Notes under the pieces: generated by a model
Seen by the model: only the letters and a program-made list of their open reading frames with translations
What the model was told of the DNA's origin: nothing
Database searches by the model: none
Made by a program: the position numbers and the translations under genes
In this document: positions 16,902 through 29,976 of the stretch, one piece after another
Numbering within the stretch: the first letter of the stretch is position 1
How the letters are laid out: the number at the start of each line of letters is the position of its first letter
NCBI RefSeq assembly: GCF_024345995.1
Contig: NZ_JAGQCE010000003.1
Coordinates: 1 to 64,000 of the forward strand
DNA length: 64,000 bases
Direction: 5' to 3'
DNA from: Synechococcus sp. Cruz-7E5
GTDB taxonomy: Bacteria; Cyanobacteriota; Cyanobacteriia; PCC-6307; Cyanobiaceae

Positions 16902-17933
16902 GGCTGCCGTCTGAGCCGGGAACCCCCTTTTGCTCCCCTCAGGCCTGGTGTGTGACTGAACCAGCTGTTGCTGATCCCCGCCCGCTCCAGTACTGGTGCT
17001 GGCGGGGTCACTCGATCGGCTTCACCAGTCAGACCCCGGGATCGGGCTCAGAAGACACTCCATCCCGGGATTCGGCTCAAGCCGTTGTGGTGCTGATCCA
17101 CGGCTTCGGGGCATCCAGTGGCCACTGGCGCCACAACCTGCCCGAGCTGGGGAAGCACTTTCCCACATACGCCATCGACCTGCTGGGATTCGGATCCAGC
17201 GACAAGCCCACCTCCCTCTTGAGTGGGGAAGCAGCCAGGGCAGGGTCCGTCAGCTACGGCTTCGATCTCTGGGCGGAGCAGGTAGCCGACTTCGCCGCCT
17301 GGATCCTGGCCAGCGCCTGCATCGACCAGTCGTTCGCGGTGCCAAGCCTGCAGCTGGTGGGGAACTCCATCGGCGGTGTGGTGGCCCTGAGAGCCAGTGA
17401 GCTGTTGATCGCTCGCGGCCTGCCCCTGCGCCAGGTGATTCTGATCGATTGTGCCCAGCGCACTCTCGACGAGAAACGGGTGGCACTGCTGCCCTGGCCC
17501 CAGCGGGCCGGCCGCCCCCTGATCAAGCAACTGGTGCGCCAGCGCTGGCTTATCGCCCCCCTGTTCCGCACCCTGGCGCGGCCCGGCTTCATCCGGCGGG
17601 TCCTGGCCATGGCCTATCCCAGCGGCGCCAACGTCGATGACGCGCTGGTGGAGCTGCTTTTTCGCCCCAGCACCGATCCCGGAGCCCCGGAGAGCTTCCG
17701 CGGGTTTGTCAACCTGTTCGACGATCACCTTGCCCCGGAGATCCTTGCCCGGCTGGGCTCCCTGCCGGTGCGCATGATCTGGGGCGAGCAGGATCCCTGG
17801 GAAAATCCCACTGAAGCCAGTAAATGGGCGGAGCAGTTCAGCTGCATCCGTGAGCTGCGGCTGCTGCCGGGGCTGGGTCACTGTCCCCACGACGAAGCCC
17901 CACAACTGGTGAACCCGATCCTGATCGAGTGGC

Positions 17934-20743
<2,810 letters not shown>

Positions 20744-20747
<4 letters not shown>

Positions 20748-21490
20748 CCCGCTCCCGTTACGACCGAGGTGGCCGCGCCGGCTGGAACGACAACAGCCGT
20801 GGGGATGCCGCCCGCGGCGGCTATGGCCGAGGCAGCGAGTCCCGCTCAGTGCCAGCAGCAGAGGGACGCGATCCCTACGAGACCTACGACCGCTTGCCCC
20901 GGGGACGGCGGACAGCCGAGCAAGGCGGGGGCGGGGGCAACGGGGGGCCGGGAGGCGGTGGTGGATCCGGCGGCGGCGGGGGTGCTGGCAGTCCCATTCA
21001 GCTGAATGTGGGCACCATCGCCGTTCTTGCCGGCGTGTTGGTACTGGGCATCGGCATCGGCACGGCCCTCTCGAGCAACACTCCCGGCAACCAGGGCAAC
21101 ATCGCCAGCAGCCAACAGCTGGATCTGGCAGTGCCAGATCCCGAGTTCTGCAAGCAGTGGGGGGCCAGCGCCTTCGTGATGGACGTCGAGCTGTACACCA
21201 CGATGAACCCCAGCAGCAGCTTCGTGACTCAGCCCACCCTGCAGCCGGGCTGCGTGATCCGGCGGGAAAACTGGAGCGTGCTCCAGAAGGAGGGTGCCGT
21301 CACCTCCGAGCAGATGCGTCAGTGCAAGCAGCGCATGAACACCTTCGCCTACATCGGCTCGATCCGCGACAAACCCATCGTGCGCTGCGTCTATCAGACT
21401 GATATCAGCGGAAACAAGTTCCAGACCAGGGGCATTGCCGGCACCGCCGACGACGCCACCGGGATCACTCCCGAAGCCGGCCAGTTCTGA
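20744..21490 (+). CDS. DUF3172 family membrane protein with Gly-rich linker
   Basis: The 248-residue protein from TTG at 20744 has an Arg/Gly-rich N-terminus (residues 1-60), a pure Gly-rich linker (about 61-82), one transmembrane helix (about 89-108, [20 protein letters not shown]) and a C-terminal domain with three conserved-looking cysteines (FCKQWG, QPGCVI, RQCKQR). The C-terminal domain fits DUF3172, a cyanobacteria-specific family of unknown function. Its TTGA overlap with ndhM suggests co-expression with the NDH-1 subunit; whether this means a functional link is inference. Confidence 0.8.
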
Positions 21491-21504
21491 TCGGGGCCTC
21501 CGCT

Positions 21505-22509
21505 TCAGGAGGCCGTGGCCGCCTGGACCACAGCGTCCTGAAGCGGAGTGGTCGCGGGCCGTGCCGCGGGCTGGCGCAGGGGACTGTCGGGGCTGGCGAA
21601 CAACGGCAGAACTTCGCGGCGGAAGGCCTCTGAGGCCCTCGAGCAATAGCGGGCGGGATGGGTGATCAACTTGAGCTGACGACGCACGTGCAGATCAGAG
21701 ACGCTCAGGCGGTGCAAGCTGCCCGTGGCCAGTTCGCGCTCGATCGAGACCACCGGCAGGAAAGCGGCACCGAGACCAGACTGAACGGCGTTCTTGATCG
21801 CCTCGAAGGAGTTGAGCTCCATCTCGATCTTGAGGCGCTGCACCTCCAAACCAGAGCGCGCCAACAGCTGATCCACCATCTTGCGGGTGGTCGACTGGGC
21901 ATCGAGGCAGACGAAGCCGAGGCGGTAGAGATCGTCCTTGTTGAGCTCGGGCAGACGTGCCAGGGGGTGTTTCACCGGCAGCACCAGCACCAGTTCATCG
22001 TTGGTGTAAGGCACCACCTGCAGCAGATCGACCAGTTCGCTGGGCAACTCGCCGCCGATGATCGCCAGATCGATCTGACCGTTGGCCACGCTCCAGCTGG
22101 TGCGACGGGTGCTGTGCACCTGGAGCTGCACCGAAACATCGGGATATTTCTGGCGGAACAGCCCGATCATGCGGGGCATCAGATAAGTGCCCGTGGTCTG
22201 GCTGGCCCCCACGATCAACGAGCCACCGCGCAGATTGTGAAGGTCGTCGAGGGCGCGGCAGGCCTCCTGGCACTGGCTCAGGATCCGGTCGCAATAGCTG
22301 AGCAGGAGATGGCCGGCTTCGGTGAGCTGCGCCTTGCGGCCACCCCGGTCGAACAGGGAGACATCAAGCTGCTTCTCCAGGTTCTGGATCTGGAGGCTGA
22401 CCGCTGGCTGGGTGACGTACAGGCTGTCGGCAGCCTTCTTGAAGCTGCCCTCGCTGGAGATGGCGCGCAGGATGCGCAGCTGATCGAGGGTGAAGGGCAG
22501 ATCAGCCAT
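21505..22509 (-). CDS. rbcR: LysR-type transcriptional regulator RbcR (Ycf30)
   Basis: This 334-residue regulator has an N-terminal winged HTH ([38 protein letters not shown]) and a periplasmic-binding-like co-inducer domain ([30 protein letters not shown]). It matches RbcR/Ycf30, the activator of rubisco operons in cyanobacteria and red plastids, and is related to CmpR and NdhR. Being next to ndhF and ndhD is consistent with carbon-supply control of NDH-1, but no operator was demonstrated. A GGAAACTC direct repeat lies upstream of its start. Confidence 0.92.
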   Translation of the reverse strand: MADLPFTLDQLRILRAISSEGSFKKAADSLYVTQPAVSLQIQNLEKQLDVSLFDRGGRKAQLTEAGHLLLSYCDRILSQCQEACRALDDLHNLRGGSLIVGASQTTGTYLMPRMIGLFRQKYPDVSVQLQVHSTRRTSWSVANGQIDLAIIGGELPSELVDLLQVVPYTNDELVLVLPVKHPLARLPELNKDDLYRLGFVCLDAQSTTRKMVDQLLARSGLEVQRLKIEMELNSFEAIKNAVQSGLGAAFLPVVSIERELATGSLHRLSVSDLHVRRQLKLITHPARYCSRASEAFRREVLPLFASPDSPLRQPAARPATTPLQDAVVQAATAS

Positions 22510-22543
22510 GGGATGGGCCCTGGGCCTTGCTCCGGCTGGGAGT

Positions 22544-22565
22544 GGAAACTCTAAAGGGGAAACTC
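22544..22565. promoter_or_regulatory. GGAAACTC direct repeat upstream of rbcR
   Basis: Two copies of GGAAACTC (22544-22551 and 22558-22565) are spaced 14 bp start to start, 35-56 bp upstream of the rbcR ATG and in the shared gap with the NnrU-family gene. LysR regulators usually control their own gene from a divergent intergenic site, so this is a candidate site; the classical T-N11-A pattern was not convincingly located. Confidence 0.25.
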
Positions 22566-22693
22566 GTGAACCCCGGGGCCTGAGATCCCTGAGCGGGATG
22601 GAATGACACCTCCGCCAGAATCACCGCTTCCGCTCCGGCTTCTTGGCCCCGTCTCCGCCCAGCTTCGCCCTGTTCACCACCGGACTCGGCGCC

Positions 22694-23425
22694 ATGGCGC
22701 CGGAGCACCGCTCCAGCCTGGTGATGTTCGCCCTGCTGGTGGGGTTCGCTTTGCTCCACAGCGGCGGTGCGGCCCTACGGGTCCGGGCTGAGCAGCTCGT
22801 CGGGGCCCGGCTGTGGCGCCTGCTGTTCGCGGCCGTGAGCATCCCGGCGGCCGTGGTGGTGGTGGGCTATTTCATCGCCCACCGCTACGAGGGAGTACGG
22901 CTGTGGAACGTCCAGGGCACCCCCGGGCTGATCCCCCTGGTCTGGGTGGGCACGGCCATCAGCTTCTTTTTTCTCTATCCAGCCACCTACAACCTGCTGG
23001 AGATCCCGGCATTGCTGAAGCCCCGGGTTCGCCTCTACGCCAGCGGGATCATCCGCATCAGCCGCCATCCCCAGGCGGTGGGGCAGGTGCTCTGGTGCGC
23101 CACCCACCTGCTCTGGATCGGCAGCAGCTTCATGCTGGTCACCTGCGCGGGCCTGATCGGCCACCACCTTTTCGCGGTCTGGCATGGCGACCGACGGCTG
23201 CGGGCCCGCTTCGGGGAGGCATTCGAGGAGCTGCGCGCCAGCACCTCCGTGATCCCCTTCCGCGCCGTGCTCGACGGCCGCCAGCAGCTGGTCTGGGCGG
23301 AATTCCTGCGGCCAGCCCAGCTGGGGATCGCCATCGCCATCGGTCTGATCTGGTGGAGCCACCGCTTCCTGGGGCTGGCGTCAGAGGCGTTTCTGGCGGG
23401 ACCCCTGGGTCGCTTGCTGGGCTGA
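22694..23425 (+). CDS. NnrU family membrane protein (zeta-carotene isomerase-like)
   Basis: This 243-residue polytopic protein has about six hydrophobic segments (e.g. LVMFALLVGFALLHSGGAALR, LVWVGTAISFFFLYPATYN, QLGIAIAIGLIWW) and conserved histidines (LLHSGG, ISRHPQAVGQVLWCATHLLW, GHHLFAVWHGDRR). These fit the NnrU family, which includes the heme-dependent 15-cis-zeta-carotene isomerase Z-ISO of plants as well as denitrification-associated NnrU. Near crtP/crtB a carotenoid role is attractive but inferred. ATG at 22694 is preferred to TTG at 22643. Confidence 0.8.
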   Translation: MAPEHRSSLVMFALLVGFALLHSGGAALRVRAEQLVGARLWRLLFAAVSIPAAVVVVGYFIAHRYEGVRLWNVQGTPGLIPLVWVGTAISFFFLYPATYNLLEIPALLKPRVRLYASGIIRISRHPQAVGQVLWCATHLLWIGSSFMLVTCAGLIGHHLFAVWHGDRRLRARFGEAFEELRASTSVIPFRAVLDGRQQLVWAEFLRPAQLGIAIAIGLIWWSHRFLGLASEAFLAGPLGRLLG

Positions 23426-23530
23426 GGACGCCCAAGGTGCCTGGTCAGGACCCCTGATCGCGGTCCAACACACAGCCCGAACCCGCCAGGGCAGGCTGCT
23501 TACACTCCAGTGGCCCGCACCCTGAGCTGG

Positions 23531-25552
23531 ATGACGTCGGCTGCCGAACTTGCCTGGTTGATCCCCGTGCTGCCCCTGGCTGGGGCGGCCATCACCGGCC
23601 TCGGCCTGATCAGCTTCAATCGAACCGTCAACCGGCTGCGCAAGCCGGTGGCCCTGCTCCTGATCAGCTGCGTCGGAGCGGCCGCCGTGCTCAGTTTCGC
23701 TGTGCTGGCGGAGCAGCTGGCTGGGGCTCCCGCCACTGAAGTGCTCTTCGACTGGGCCAGCGCGGGCAGTTTCAATCTGCAGATGGGCTTCCGGGTGGAT
23801 GCGCTCGGGGCTGTGATGCTCTCGCTTGTCACCACCATCGCCCTGCTGGTGATGGTGTACTCCGATGGCTACATGGCCCACGACAAGGGCTATGTGCGCT
23901 TTTTCACCTATCTGGCGCTCTTCAGCAGCTCGATGCTGGGCCTGGTGATCAGCCCGAACCTGCTTGAGATCTACGTGTTCTGGGAGCTGGTGGGGATGTG
24001 CTCCTACCTGCTGGTGGGCTTCTGGTACGACCGTGATGGTGCCGCCAATGCCGCCCAGAAGGCCTTCGTGGTGAACCGGGTCGGAGACTTCGGCCTGCTG
24101 CTTGGCATTCTCGGGCTGTTCTGGGCCACAGGCTCCTTCGGCTTCGAGGAGATCGGCTCACGCCTGGCGGACGCCGTGGCTGGCGGCAGCCTCTCCAATG
24201 GAGCTGCGGTGCTGCTCTGCCTGCTGGTGTTCATGGGACCGATGGCCAAGTCGGCCCAGTTCCCCCTGCACGTTTGGCTGCCGGATGCCATGGAGGGTCC
24301 CACCCCCATCTCCGCCCTGATTCATGCCGCCACGATGGTGGCGGCGGGAGTGTTCCTGGTGGCCCGGCTGCAACCTGTCTATGCCCCCTTCCCCCAGGTC
24401 CAGCTGGTGATCGCCGTGGTGGGCACCATCACCTGCTTCCTGGGTGCTTCGATTGCCCTCACCCAGATGGATCTGAAGAAGGGCCTGGCGTACAGCACCG
24501 TCAGCCAGCTGGGTTACATGATGCTGGCCATGGGCTGCGGCGCCCCGGTCGCCGGCATGTTCCACCTGGTCACCCACGCCTTCTTCAAGGCGATGCTGTT
24601 CCTTGGCTCCGGCTCGGTGATCCATGCCATGGAGGAGGTGGTGGGCCATGAGCCGGTGCTGGCCCAGGACATGCGCCTGATGGGCGGCCTACGTCAGTTC
24701 ATGCCCGTGACGGCGATCACCTTCCTGATCGGCTGTGTGGCCATCAGCGGCATTCCGCCACTGGCAGGCTTCTGGAGCAAGGACGAGATTTTAGGCCAGG
24801 CCTTCAACAGCTATCCAGTGCTCTGGGTTGTGGGCTTTCTCACCGCCGGCATGACGGCCTTCTACATGTTCAGGCTTTACTTCCTGACCTTCGAGGGCGA
24901 GTTCCGCGGCAACGACGCGGCCGTCCAGGCCCAGCTGCTCAAGGACGCCGGCAAGGTCGCCCCGGGCTCGGATGGGGAGGGCGATGGCGCCAGCCATGGT
25001 CACCACGCCAGCCACCCGCACGAGTCCGGCTGGCAGATGGCCTTGCCGCTCGCGGTGCTGGCGGTTCCGTCGGCCCTGATCGGCCTGCTGGGAACCCCTT
25101 GGCACAGCCGCTTCGCCGGCCTGCTTGATCCCCAGGAAGCCGCCGAAATGGCTGAGCACTTCTCCTGGGCTGAATTCCTGCCCCTTGCAGGTGCGTCGGT
25201 GGCGATCTCGATCACCGGAATCACCATTGCGGTGCTGGCCTACTCCCTCCACAAGCTGGATCTGGCCAGCTTGGTGGCCGCCCGCTTCCCCAGCCTCAAC
25301 GCCTTCCTGGCCAACAAGTGGTACCTCGACGACCTCAACGACAAGCTGTTCGTTCAGGGCAGCCGCAAGCTGGCCCGTCAGGTGCTGGAAGTGGACGCCA
25401 AGGTGGTGGATGGGGTGGTGAACCTCACCGGCCTGCTGACCCTGGGCAGCGGTGAAGGCCTCAAGTATTTCGAAACCGGCCGGGCCCAGTTCTATGCCCT
25501 GATCGTGTTCGGCGGCGTGATCGCTCTGGTTGTGCTGTTCAGCAGTTTCTGA
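23531..25552 (+). CDS. ndhF: NAD(P)H-quinone oxidoreductase subunit 5 (NdhF)
   Basis: This 673-residue, multi-spanning proton-pumping subunit has the Mrp-antiporter-like core: FWELVGMCSYLLVGFWYDRD, KSAQFPLHVWLPDAMEGPTPISALIHAATMV (key Lys), and LTQMDLKKGLAYSTVSQLGYMM. A His/Gly/Asp-rich loop (GASHGHHASHPHESG) precedes the C-terminal lateral helix region. ATG at 23531 is used; GTG at 23510 is possible. Together with ndhD downstream it forms the distal membrane arm of NDH-1L, which drives respiration and cyclic flow in thylakoids. The ndhF1/ndhD1-type pairing is typical. Confidence 0.95.
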   Translation: MTSAAELAWLIPVLPLAGAAITGLGLISFNRTVNRLRKPVALLLISCVGAAAVLSFAVLAEQLAGAPATEVLFDWASAGSFNLQMGFRVDALGAVMLSLVTTIALLVMVYSDGYMAHDKGYVRFFTYLALFSSSMLGLVISPNLLEIYVFWELVGMCSYLLVGFWYDRDGAANAAQKAFVVNRVGDFGLLLGILGLFWATGSFGFEEIGSRLADAVAGGSLSNGAAVLLCLLVFMGPMAKSAQFPLHVWLPDAMEGPTPISALIHAATMVAAGVFLVARLQPVYAPFPQVQLVIAVVGTITCFLGASIALTQMDLKKGLAYSTVSQLGYMMLAMGCGAPVAGMFHLVTHAFFKAMLFLGSGSVIHAMEEVVGHEPVLAQDMRLMGGLRQFMPVTAITFLIGCVAISGIPPLAGFWSKDEILGQAFNSYPVLWVVGFLTAGMTAFYMFRLYFLTFEGEFRGNDAAVQAQLLKDAGKVAPGSDGEGDGASHGHHASHPHESGWQMALPLAVLAVPSALIGLLGTPWHSRFAGLLDPQEAAEMAEHFSWAEFLPLAGASVAISITGITIAVLAYSLHKLDLASLVAARFPSLNAFLANKWYLDDLNDKLFVQGSRKLARQVLEVDAKVVDGVVNLTGLLTLGSGEGLKYFETGRAQFYALIVFGGVIALVVLFSSF

Positions 25553-25577
25553 GCCAGGCCGGCAGACCACCTGGCTC
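25551..25577 (+). terminator. Hairpin after ndhF (weak terminator or processing site)
   Basis: GAGCCAGG (25551-25558) and CCTGGCTC (25570-25577) form a perfect 8-bp stem with an 11-base loop, starting inside the ndhF stop codon. No T-run follows (TGTGTGTTTC), so it may attenuate or mark an RNA end between ndhF and ndhD rather than stop transcription fully. Confidence 0.35.
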
Positions 25578-25656
25578 TGTGTGTTTCAACCCTTATCTGG
25601 GAGCGGCCTGAGCAGCAGGTATTTCTACACTCCGCCCAGACCTCATCCCTGCCCCC

Positions 25657-27339
25657 GTGCCGCTCGATCCTGCCGTTGCCACGGGCGCCCTTGGTGCCTT
25701 GAGCGACGCACCTGCCACCGTCTTTCCCTGGCTGAGCGTTTCGATCCTGATGCCGATCGCCGCGGCTCTGCTGATCCCCTTCATTCCCGATCCAGGCGAC
25801 GGCAAGACGATCCGCTGGTACGCCCTCGGCGTCGCCCTGGTCACCTTCCTGGTCACCGCCGGGGCCTATCTCAACGGCTACGACCCCTCGGTGGCCGGTC
25901 TGCAGTTGATCGAGCGGGTGGAGTGGGTGCCCGATCTGGGCCTGGCCTGGTCGGTGGGGGCCGACGGGCTCTCGATGCCCCTGATCCTGCTCACCAGCTT
26001 CATCACAGCCCTGGCTGTGCTCGCGGCCTGGCCAGTCACCTTCAAGCCACGCCTGTTCTATTTCCTGATTCTGGCCATGGATGGGGGCCAGATCGCCGTC
26101 TTCGCGGTGCAGGACATGCTCCTTTTCTTCCTGTCCTGGGAGCTGGAGCTGCTGCCGGTCTACCTGCTGCTGGCGATCTGGGGCGCCAAGAAGCGCCAGT
26201 ACGCTGCCACCAAATTCATCCTCTACACCGCAGGTGGCTCGGTGTTCATTCTGCTGGCTGCCCTGGCGATGGGATTCCACGGCGGTGGCACCCCCAGCTT
26301 CGAATACACCACCCTGGCGGCCAAGGAATTCGGCACCCGCTTCCAGCTGCTGGCCTACGCCGGTCTGCTGATCGCCTTCGGCGTCAAGCTGCCGATCGTG
26401 CCGCTGCACACGTGGCTCCCCGATGCCCACGGCGAAGCAACGGCGCCGGTACACATGCTCCTTGCGGGCATCCTGCTGAAGATGGGGGGCTATGCCCTGC
26501 TGCGCTTCAACGTGCAGCTGCTCCCCGACGCCCACGCCCAGTTCGCCCCCCTGCTGGTGGTGCTGGGGGTGGTGAACATCATTTACGCGGCGCTCACCTC
26601 CTTCGCCCAGCGCAACCTCAAGCGCAAGATTGCCTACAGCTCGATCAGTCACATGGGCTTCGTGCTGATCGGTATCGGCAGCTTCTCCGCCCTCGGCACC
26701 AGCGGCGCCATGTTGCAGATGGTCAGCCATGGCCTGATCGGCGCCAGCTTGTTCTTCCTGGTGGGGGCCACCTACGACCGCACCCACACCCTCCAGCTCG
26801 ATGAGATGGGCGGCGTGGGCCAGAAGATGCGCAAGATGTTCGCCCTCTGGACGGTCTGCTCCCTGGCCTCCCTTGCCCTGCCTGGCATGAGCGGCTTCGT
26901 CTCCGAGCTGATGGTGTTCGTGGGCTTCGCCACCAGCGAGGCCTACTCGCTCAGCTTCCGCATCGTGATGGCGGTCCTGGCGGCCGTTGGGGTGATCCTC
27001 ACCCCGATCTACCTGCTCTCGATGCTGCGGGAGATCTTCTTCGGCAAGGAGAACACCGAGCTGGCCTCCCACACCAAGCTGGTCGACGCCGAACCGCGTG
27101 AGATCTACGTCATCTCCTGCCTGCTGGTGCCGATCATCGGCATCGGTCTCTATCCGCGCCTGATGACCGACAGCTACCGCGCCTCGATCGAGGCCCTGGT
27201 GCAACGGGAAGAGGCCTCCATGGCCCGCATGATTCCAGCCGGACGCCAGGGCCTGATCCGTCAGAACCCTCCCCTGGCCCTGATCGGCCCTGGCGTGGAG
27301 GCCCATCAGCCCCTGTTGGTGGCGCCGCTGCTGCCCTGA
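25657..27339 (+). CDS. ndhD: NAD(P)H-quinone oxidoreductase subunit 4 (NdhD)
   Basis: This 560-residue membrane subunit of NDH-1 has the conserved antiporter-like motifs: [37 protein letters not shown] (key Glu), [18 protein letters not shown] and [20 protein letters not shown]. It pumps protons in the distal arm beside NdhF. GTG at 25657 opens the frame; the hydrophobic core starts near residue 25. The 104-base gap after ndhF contains a hairpin and a TACACT-like -10 element, so ndhD may have its own promoter. Confidence 0.95.
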   Translation: MPLDPAVATGALGALSDAPATVFPWLSVSILMPIAAALLIPFIPDPGDGKTIRWYALGVALVTFLVTAGAYLNGYDPSVAGLQLIERVEWVPDLGLAWSVGADGLSMPLILLTSFITALAVLAAWPVTFKPRLFYFLILAMDGGQIAVFAVQDMLLFFLSWELELLPVYLLLAIWGAKKRQYAATKFILYTAGGSVFILLAALAMGFHGGGTPSFEYTTLAAKEFGTRFQLLAYAGLLIAFGVKLPIVPLHTWLPDAHGEATAPVHMLLAGILLKMGGYALLRFNVQLLPDAHAQFAPLLVVLGVVNIIYAALTSFAQRNLKRKIAYSSISHMGFVLIGIGSFSALGTSGAMLQMVSHGLIGASLFFLVGATYDRTHTLQLDEMGGVGQKMRKMFALWTVCSLASLALPGMSGFVSELMVFVGFATSEAYSLSFRIVMAVLAAVGVILTPIYLLSMLREIFFGKENTELASHTKLVDAEPREIYVISCLLVPIIGIGLYPRLMTDSYRASIEALVQREEASMARMIPAGRQGLIRQNPPLALIGPGVEAHQPLLVAPLLP

Positions 27340-27431
27340 GCGAGGGGTTACGAAACTCTGCGGAATACCGACCGCCCATCCCCCCCTGCTCCAGCCTTCA
27401 CCCTTTCGCCTCGCATCAAGCGTCTCGAACC

Positions 27432-27806
27432 ATGCGTCAGCTGAACTTCCTGCTGATCTTCAGCTTTGGCCTGGCCACGGTGATGTTCACCCTGGAGAAC
27501 ACCACCGCCACCACGGTGCACTTTCTGCCCGGGGTGAGCGCCACCTTGCCCCTGGCGGCGATGATGCTGGTGGTGGGAGGCATCGGTGCCACCTCCGCCT
27601 GGGTGTTCGCCGTCTGGACCGGCGTCGTCAAGAAGGTGGAGGAGCTGCAGGAGCAGGGCGAGCTGGAGGCCCAGCAGGTGCGGATCCAGGAGCTGGAAGC
27701 AGACATCCAGCGCTACCGGGCCACTGTCGATGCGCAGCTGAGCCTGCTGCCGGCCGCCGGTCAGAGTTCAGCTCCGAGCCCAGAGCTCGAGCCTGACGAA
27801 ATCTGA
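27432..27806 (+). CDS. LapA/DUF1049-domain inner-membrane protein
   Basis: This 124-residue protein has two transmembrane helices (residues about 3-20 and 38-62) separated by a short loop (ENTTATTVHFLPGVSATLP), then a cytoplasmic coiled coil rich in Glu/Gln (about residues 66-105: KKVEELQEQGELEAQQVRIQ). This is the layout of LapA-domain (DUF1049) proteins, whose E. coli member works with LapB in envelope lipid control. Role in cyanobacteria unknown. Confidence 0.75.
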   Translation: MRQLNFLLIFSFGLATVMFTLENTTATTVHFLPGVSATLPLAAMMLVVGGIGATSAWVFAVWTGVVKKVEELQEQGELEAQQVRIQELEADIQRYRATVDAQLSLLPAAGQSSAPSPELEPDEI

Positions 27807-27869
27807 ACCAGGGCCCGGCTGGCCCTCGGACCCCAGGCGGGGTACGTTTCCGGCAGACGTGGAAAGAAC

Positions 27870-28742
27870 TTGGCTGATGCAGGCGCCAGGCTGGCGATTC
27901 GCCTGCTTCAGGATGCCGCCGAGCGTGGCGAGATTGACCCCTGGGACGTCGATGTCATTGCCGTGGTCGACGGCTTCCTGGACCAGTTGCGCCAGCGGAT
28001 CGGCGCCCCCCGGCTGGTGAGCCGGCCCGGTGAGGGGGGCAGCTTCGAGAGCGATCTGGCCGCCACCAGCGAGGCGTTCCTGGCCGCTTCTGTGCTGGTG
28101 AGCCTGAAGGCCGAGATCCTCGAGCAACAGACCCTGCCACCGGAGCCGGAGCTGGAGGCCTTCAGCATCGATGAGGATGGCGCCGACTCCTTTGAGCTGC
28201 TCTCCTTCCAGCTGCCGCGCCGGCCGGAACGTCACCTGCTGCGGCGGGCCGTGGCTCCACCGCCGCTGCAGCGCCCCGTCACACTGGGGGAACTGATCCG
28301 CCAGCTGGAGGACATCGCCGAGCGGCTGGAGCAGGGGGAAGCGAGCGGGCGAACCAGACAACGCGGACGTCGCTACAGCGAGCGGGCGGCGATCGAGCAG
28401 GTGGCGGCCCTGGCCCACCGCGAGAAACTTCCCGAAACCACCGCAGCCCTCAGCCACTTCCTCCTGGAGTGGCACGCCGCCAGCGACTGGGTGAACTTCG
28501 AGGTGCTGGTGGAAGCCTGGGCCGAGGCCGCACCGGCGGATCTGGACCAGGACCGGGTGGGGGTTTTCTGGGCCCTGCTCTTCCTCTGCTCCCAGGGCAG
28601 GATCGACCTGCAGCAGGGTGGTGATCTGTTCGGGCCCCTCTTCCTCAGGGGTTGCCTGGAAGGAGTGGGCAGGCTGACCTCCGCCCAGCCTCAGGGACTG
28701 GGGCCAGCTCCGGCTCCGGCTCGGCAAGCACAGGCCGCCTGA
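27870..28742 (+). CDS. scpA: Segregation and condensation protein A
   Basis: The 290-residue protein fits ScpA kleisin: an N-terminal helical domain (LAIRLLQDAAERGEIDPWDVDVIAVVDGFL, and DLAATSEAFLAASVLVSLKAEIL) that binds one SMC neck, a variable acidic middle, and a C-terminal winged helix (FEVLVEAWAE...RVGVFWALLFLCSQGRIDLQQ) that binds the other SMC head. With SMC and ScpB it organises the chromosome; neither partner is in this window. TTG at 27870 is the only sensible start. The tail after residue 270 is Pro/Ala-rich. Confidence 0.88.
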   Translation: MADAGARLAIRLLQDAAERGEIDPWDVDVIAVVDGFLDQLRQRIGAPRLVSRPGEGGSFESDLAATSEAFLAASVLVSLKAEILEQQTLPPEPELEAFSIDEDGADSFELLSFQLPRRPERHLLRRAVAPPPLQRPVTLGELIRQLEDIAERLEQGEASGRTRQRGRRYSERAAIEQVAALAHREKLPETTAALSHFLLEWHAASDWVNFEVLVEAWAEAAPADLDQDRVGVFWALLFLCSQGRIDLQQGGDLFGPLFLRGCLEGVGRLTSAQPQGLGPAPAPARQAQAA

Positions 28743-28791
28743 GGGTCTTGTTTAGGCTGCCCAAAGTCTGATCAGAAGCGGACAGGTGCCC

Positions 28792-29976
28792 ATGAAGGCC
28801 ATGATTCTCGCGGCCGGAAAGGGAACTCGGGTGCAGCCCATCACCCACACGATCCCCAAACCGATGATCCCGATCCTGCAGAAACCCGTTATGGAGTTTC
28901 TGCTTGAGCTGCTTCGTGAGCACGGGTTCACCGAAGTGATGGTCAATGTTTCACACCTGGCCGAGGAGATCGAGAACTACTTCAGAGATGGCCAGCGCTT
29001 CGGCGTGGAGATCGCCTACAGCTTCGAAGGGCGCATCGAAGACGGCGAACTGATCGGCGCAGCCCTTGGTTCCGCTGGCGGCCTCAAGAAAATCCAGACC
29101 TTTCAACCATTTTTCGACGACACCTTCGTGGTGCTCTGCGGCGATGCCCTGATCGACCTCGATCTCACCGAGGCTGTGCGCCGCCACAAGGAGAAAGGCG
29201 CAATGGCCTCCCTGGTCACCAAGCAGGTGCCCAAGGACCAGGTGAGCAGTTACGGCGTGGTGGTCACCGATCAGGACAGCCGGGTGCTGAGCTTCCAGGA
29301 GAAGCCCTCCATCCAGGAGGCCGCCAGCGACATGATCAACACCGGCATCTACATCTTCGAACCCGAGGTTCTCGAACACATCCCTGCCGGCGTTCCCTTC
29401 GACATCGGTGCCGATCTCTTCCCCCGGCTGGTGGCTGCAGGAGCCCCCTTCTACGCCCTGCCGATGGATTTCGAGTGGGTGGACATCGGCAAGGTGCCCG
29501 ACTACTGGCAGGCGATCCGCAGCGTGCTCAAGGGCGAAGTGCGTCAGGTGCAGGTGCCAGGCCGGGAAGTGCGGCCTGGGATCTTTACGGGTCTGAACGT
29601 GGCCGCCGACTGGGACAAGATCAACGTGACCGGGCCCATCTATGTGGGGGGCATGACCCGCATCGATCCTGGGGTGACGATCGTGGGGCCGGCGATGATC
29701 GGACCGAGCTGCCACATCTGTGAAGGCGCCACGATCGACAACTCGATCATCTTCGATTACTCCCGCATCGGTGCCGGCGTACGTCTGGTGGAGAAGCTGG
29801 TGTTCGGCCGCTACTGCGTGGATCGCAACGGCGACCACTTCGACCTGCAGGAAGCTTCGCTCGACTGGCTGATCACCGACGTGCGCCGTCAGGATGTGGT
29901 GCAGCCCTCGCCCCAGCAGAAGGCGATGGCTGATCTGCTTGGCACGGACCTTGCCCTCAGTGTGGGAGAGAACTGA
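28792..29976 (+). CDS. Sugar-nucleotide transferase (mannose-1-phosphate guanylyltransferase-like)
   Basis: The 394-residue enzyme begins MKAMILAAGKGTRVQPITHTIPKPM, the GxGTRxxPxTxxxPKPM motif of NDP-sugar pyrophosphorylases. It has the catalytic/metal Asp region LCGDALIDLDL, EKPSIQEAASDMINTGIY and a C-terminal left-handed beta-helix portion (GMTRIDPGVTIVGPAMIGPSC). It should make an activated sugar such as GDP-mannose for glycans or polysaccharides; the precise sugar and nucleotide are not determined. ATG at 28792 is preferred over GTG two codons upstream. Its 3' end overlaps convergent metF by 20 bases. Confidence 0.85.
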   Translation: MKAMILAAGKGTRVQPITHTIPKPMIPILQKPVMEFLLELLREHGFTEVMVNVSHLAEEIENYFRDGQRFGVEIAYSFEGRIEDGELIGAALGSAGGLKKIQTFQPFFDDTFVVLCGDALIDLDLTEAVRRHKEKGAMASLVTKQVPKDQVSSYGVVVTDQDSRVLSFQEKPSIQEAASDMINTGIYIFEPEVLEHIPAGVPFDIGADLFPRLVAAGAPFYALPMDFEWVDIGKVPDYWQAIRSVLKGEVRQVQVPGREVRPGIFTGLNVAADWDKINVTGPIYVGGMTRIDPGVTIVGPAMIGPSCHICEGATIDNSIIFDYSRIGAGVRLVEKLVFGRYCVDRNGDHFDLQEASLDWLITDVRRQDVVQPSPQQKAMADLLGTDLALSVGEN

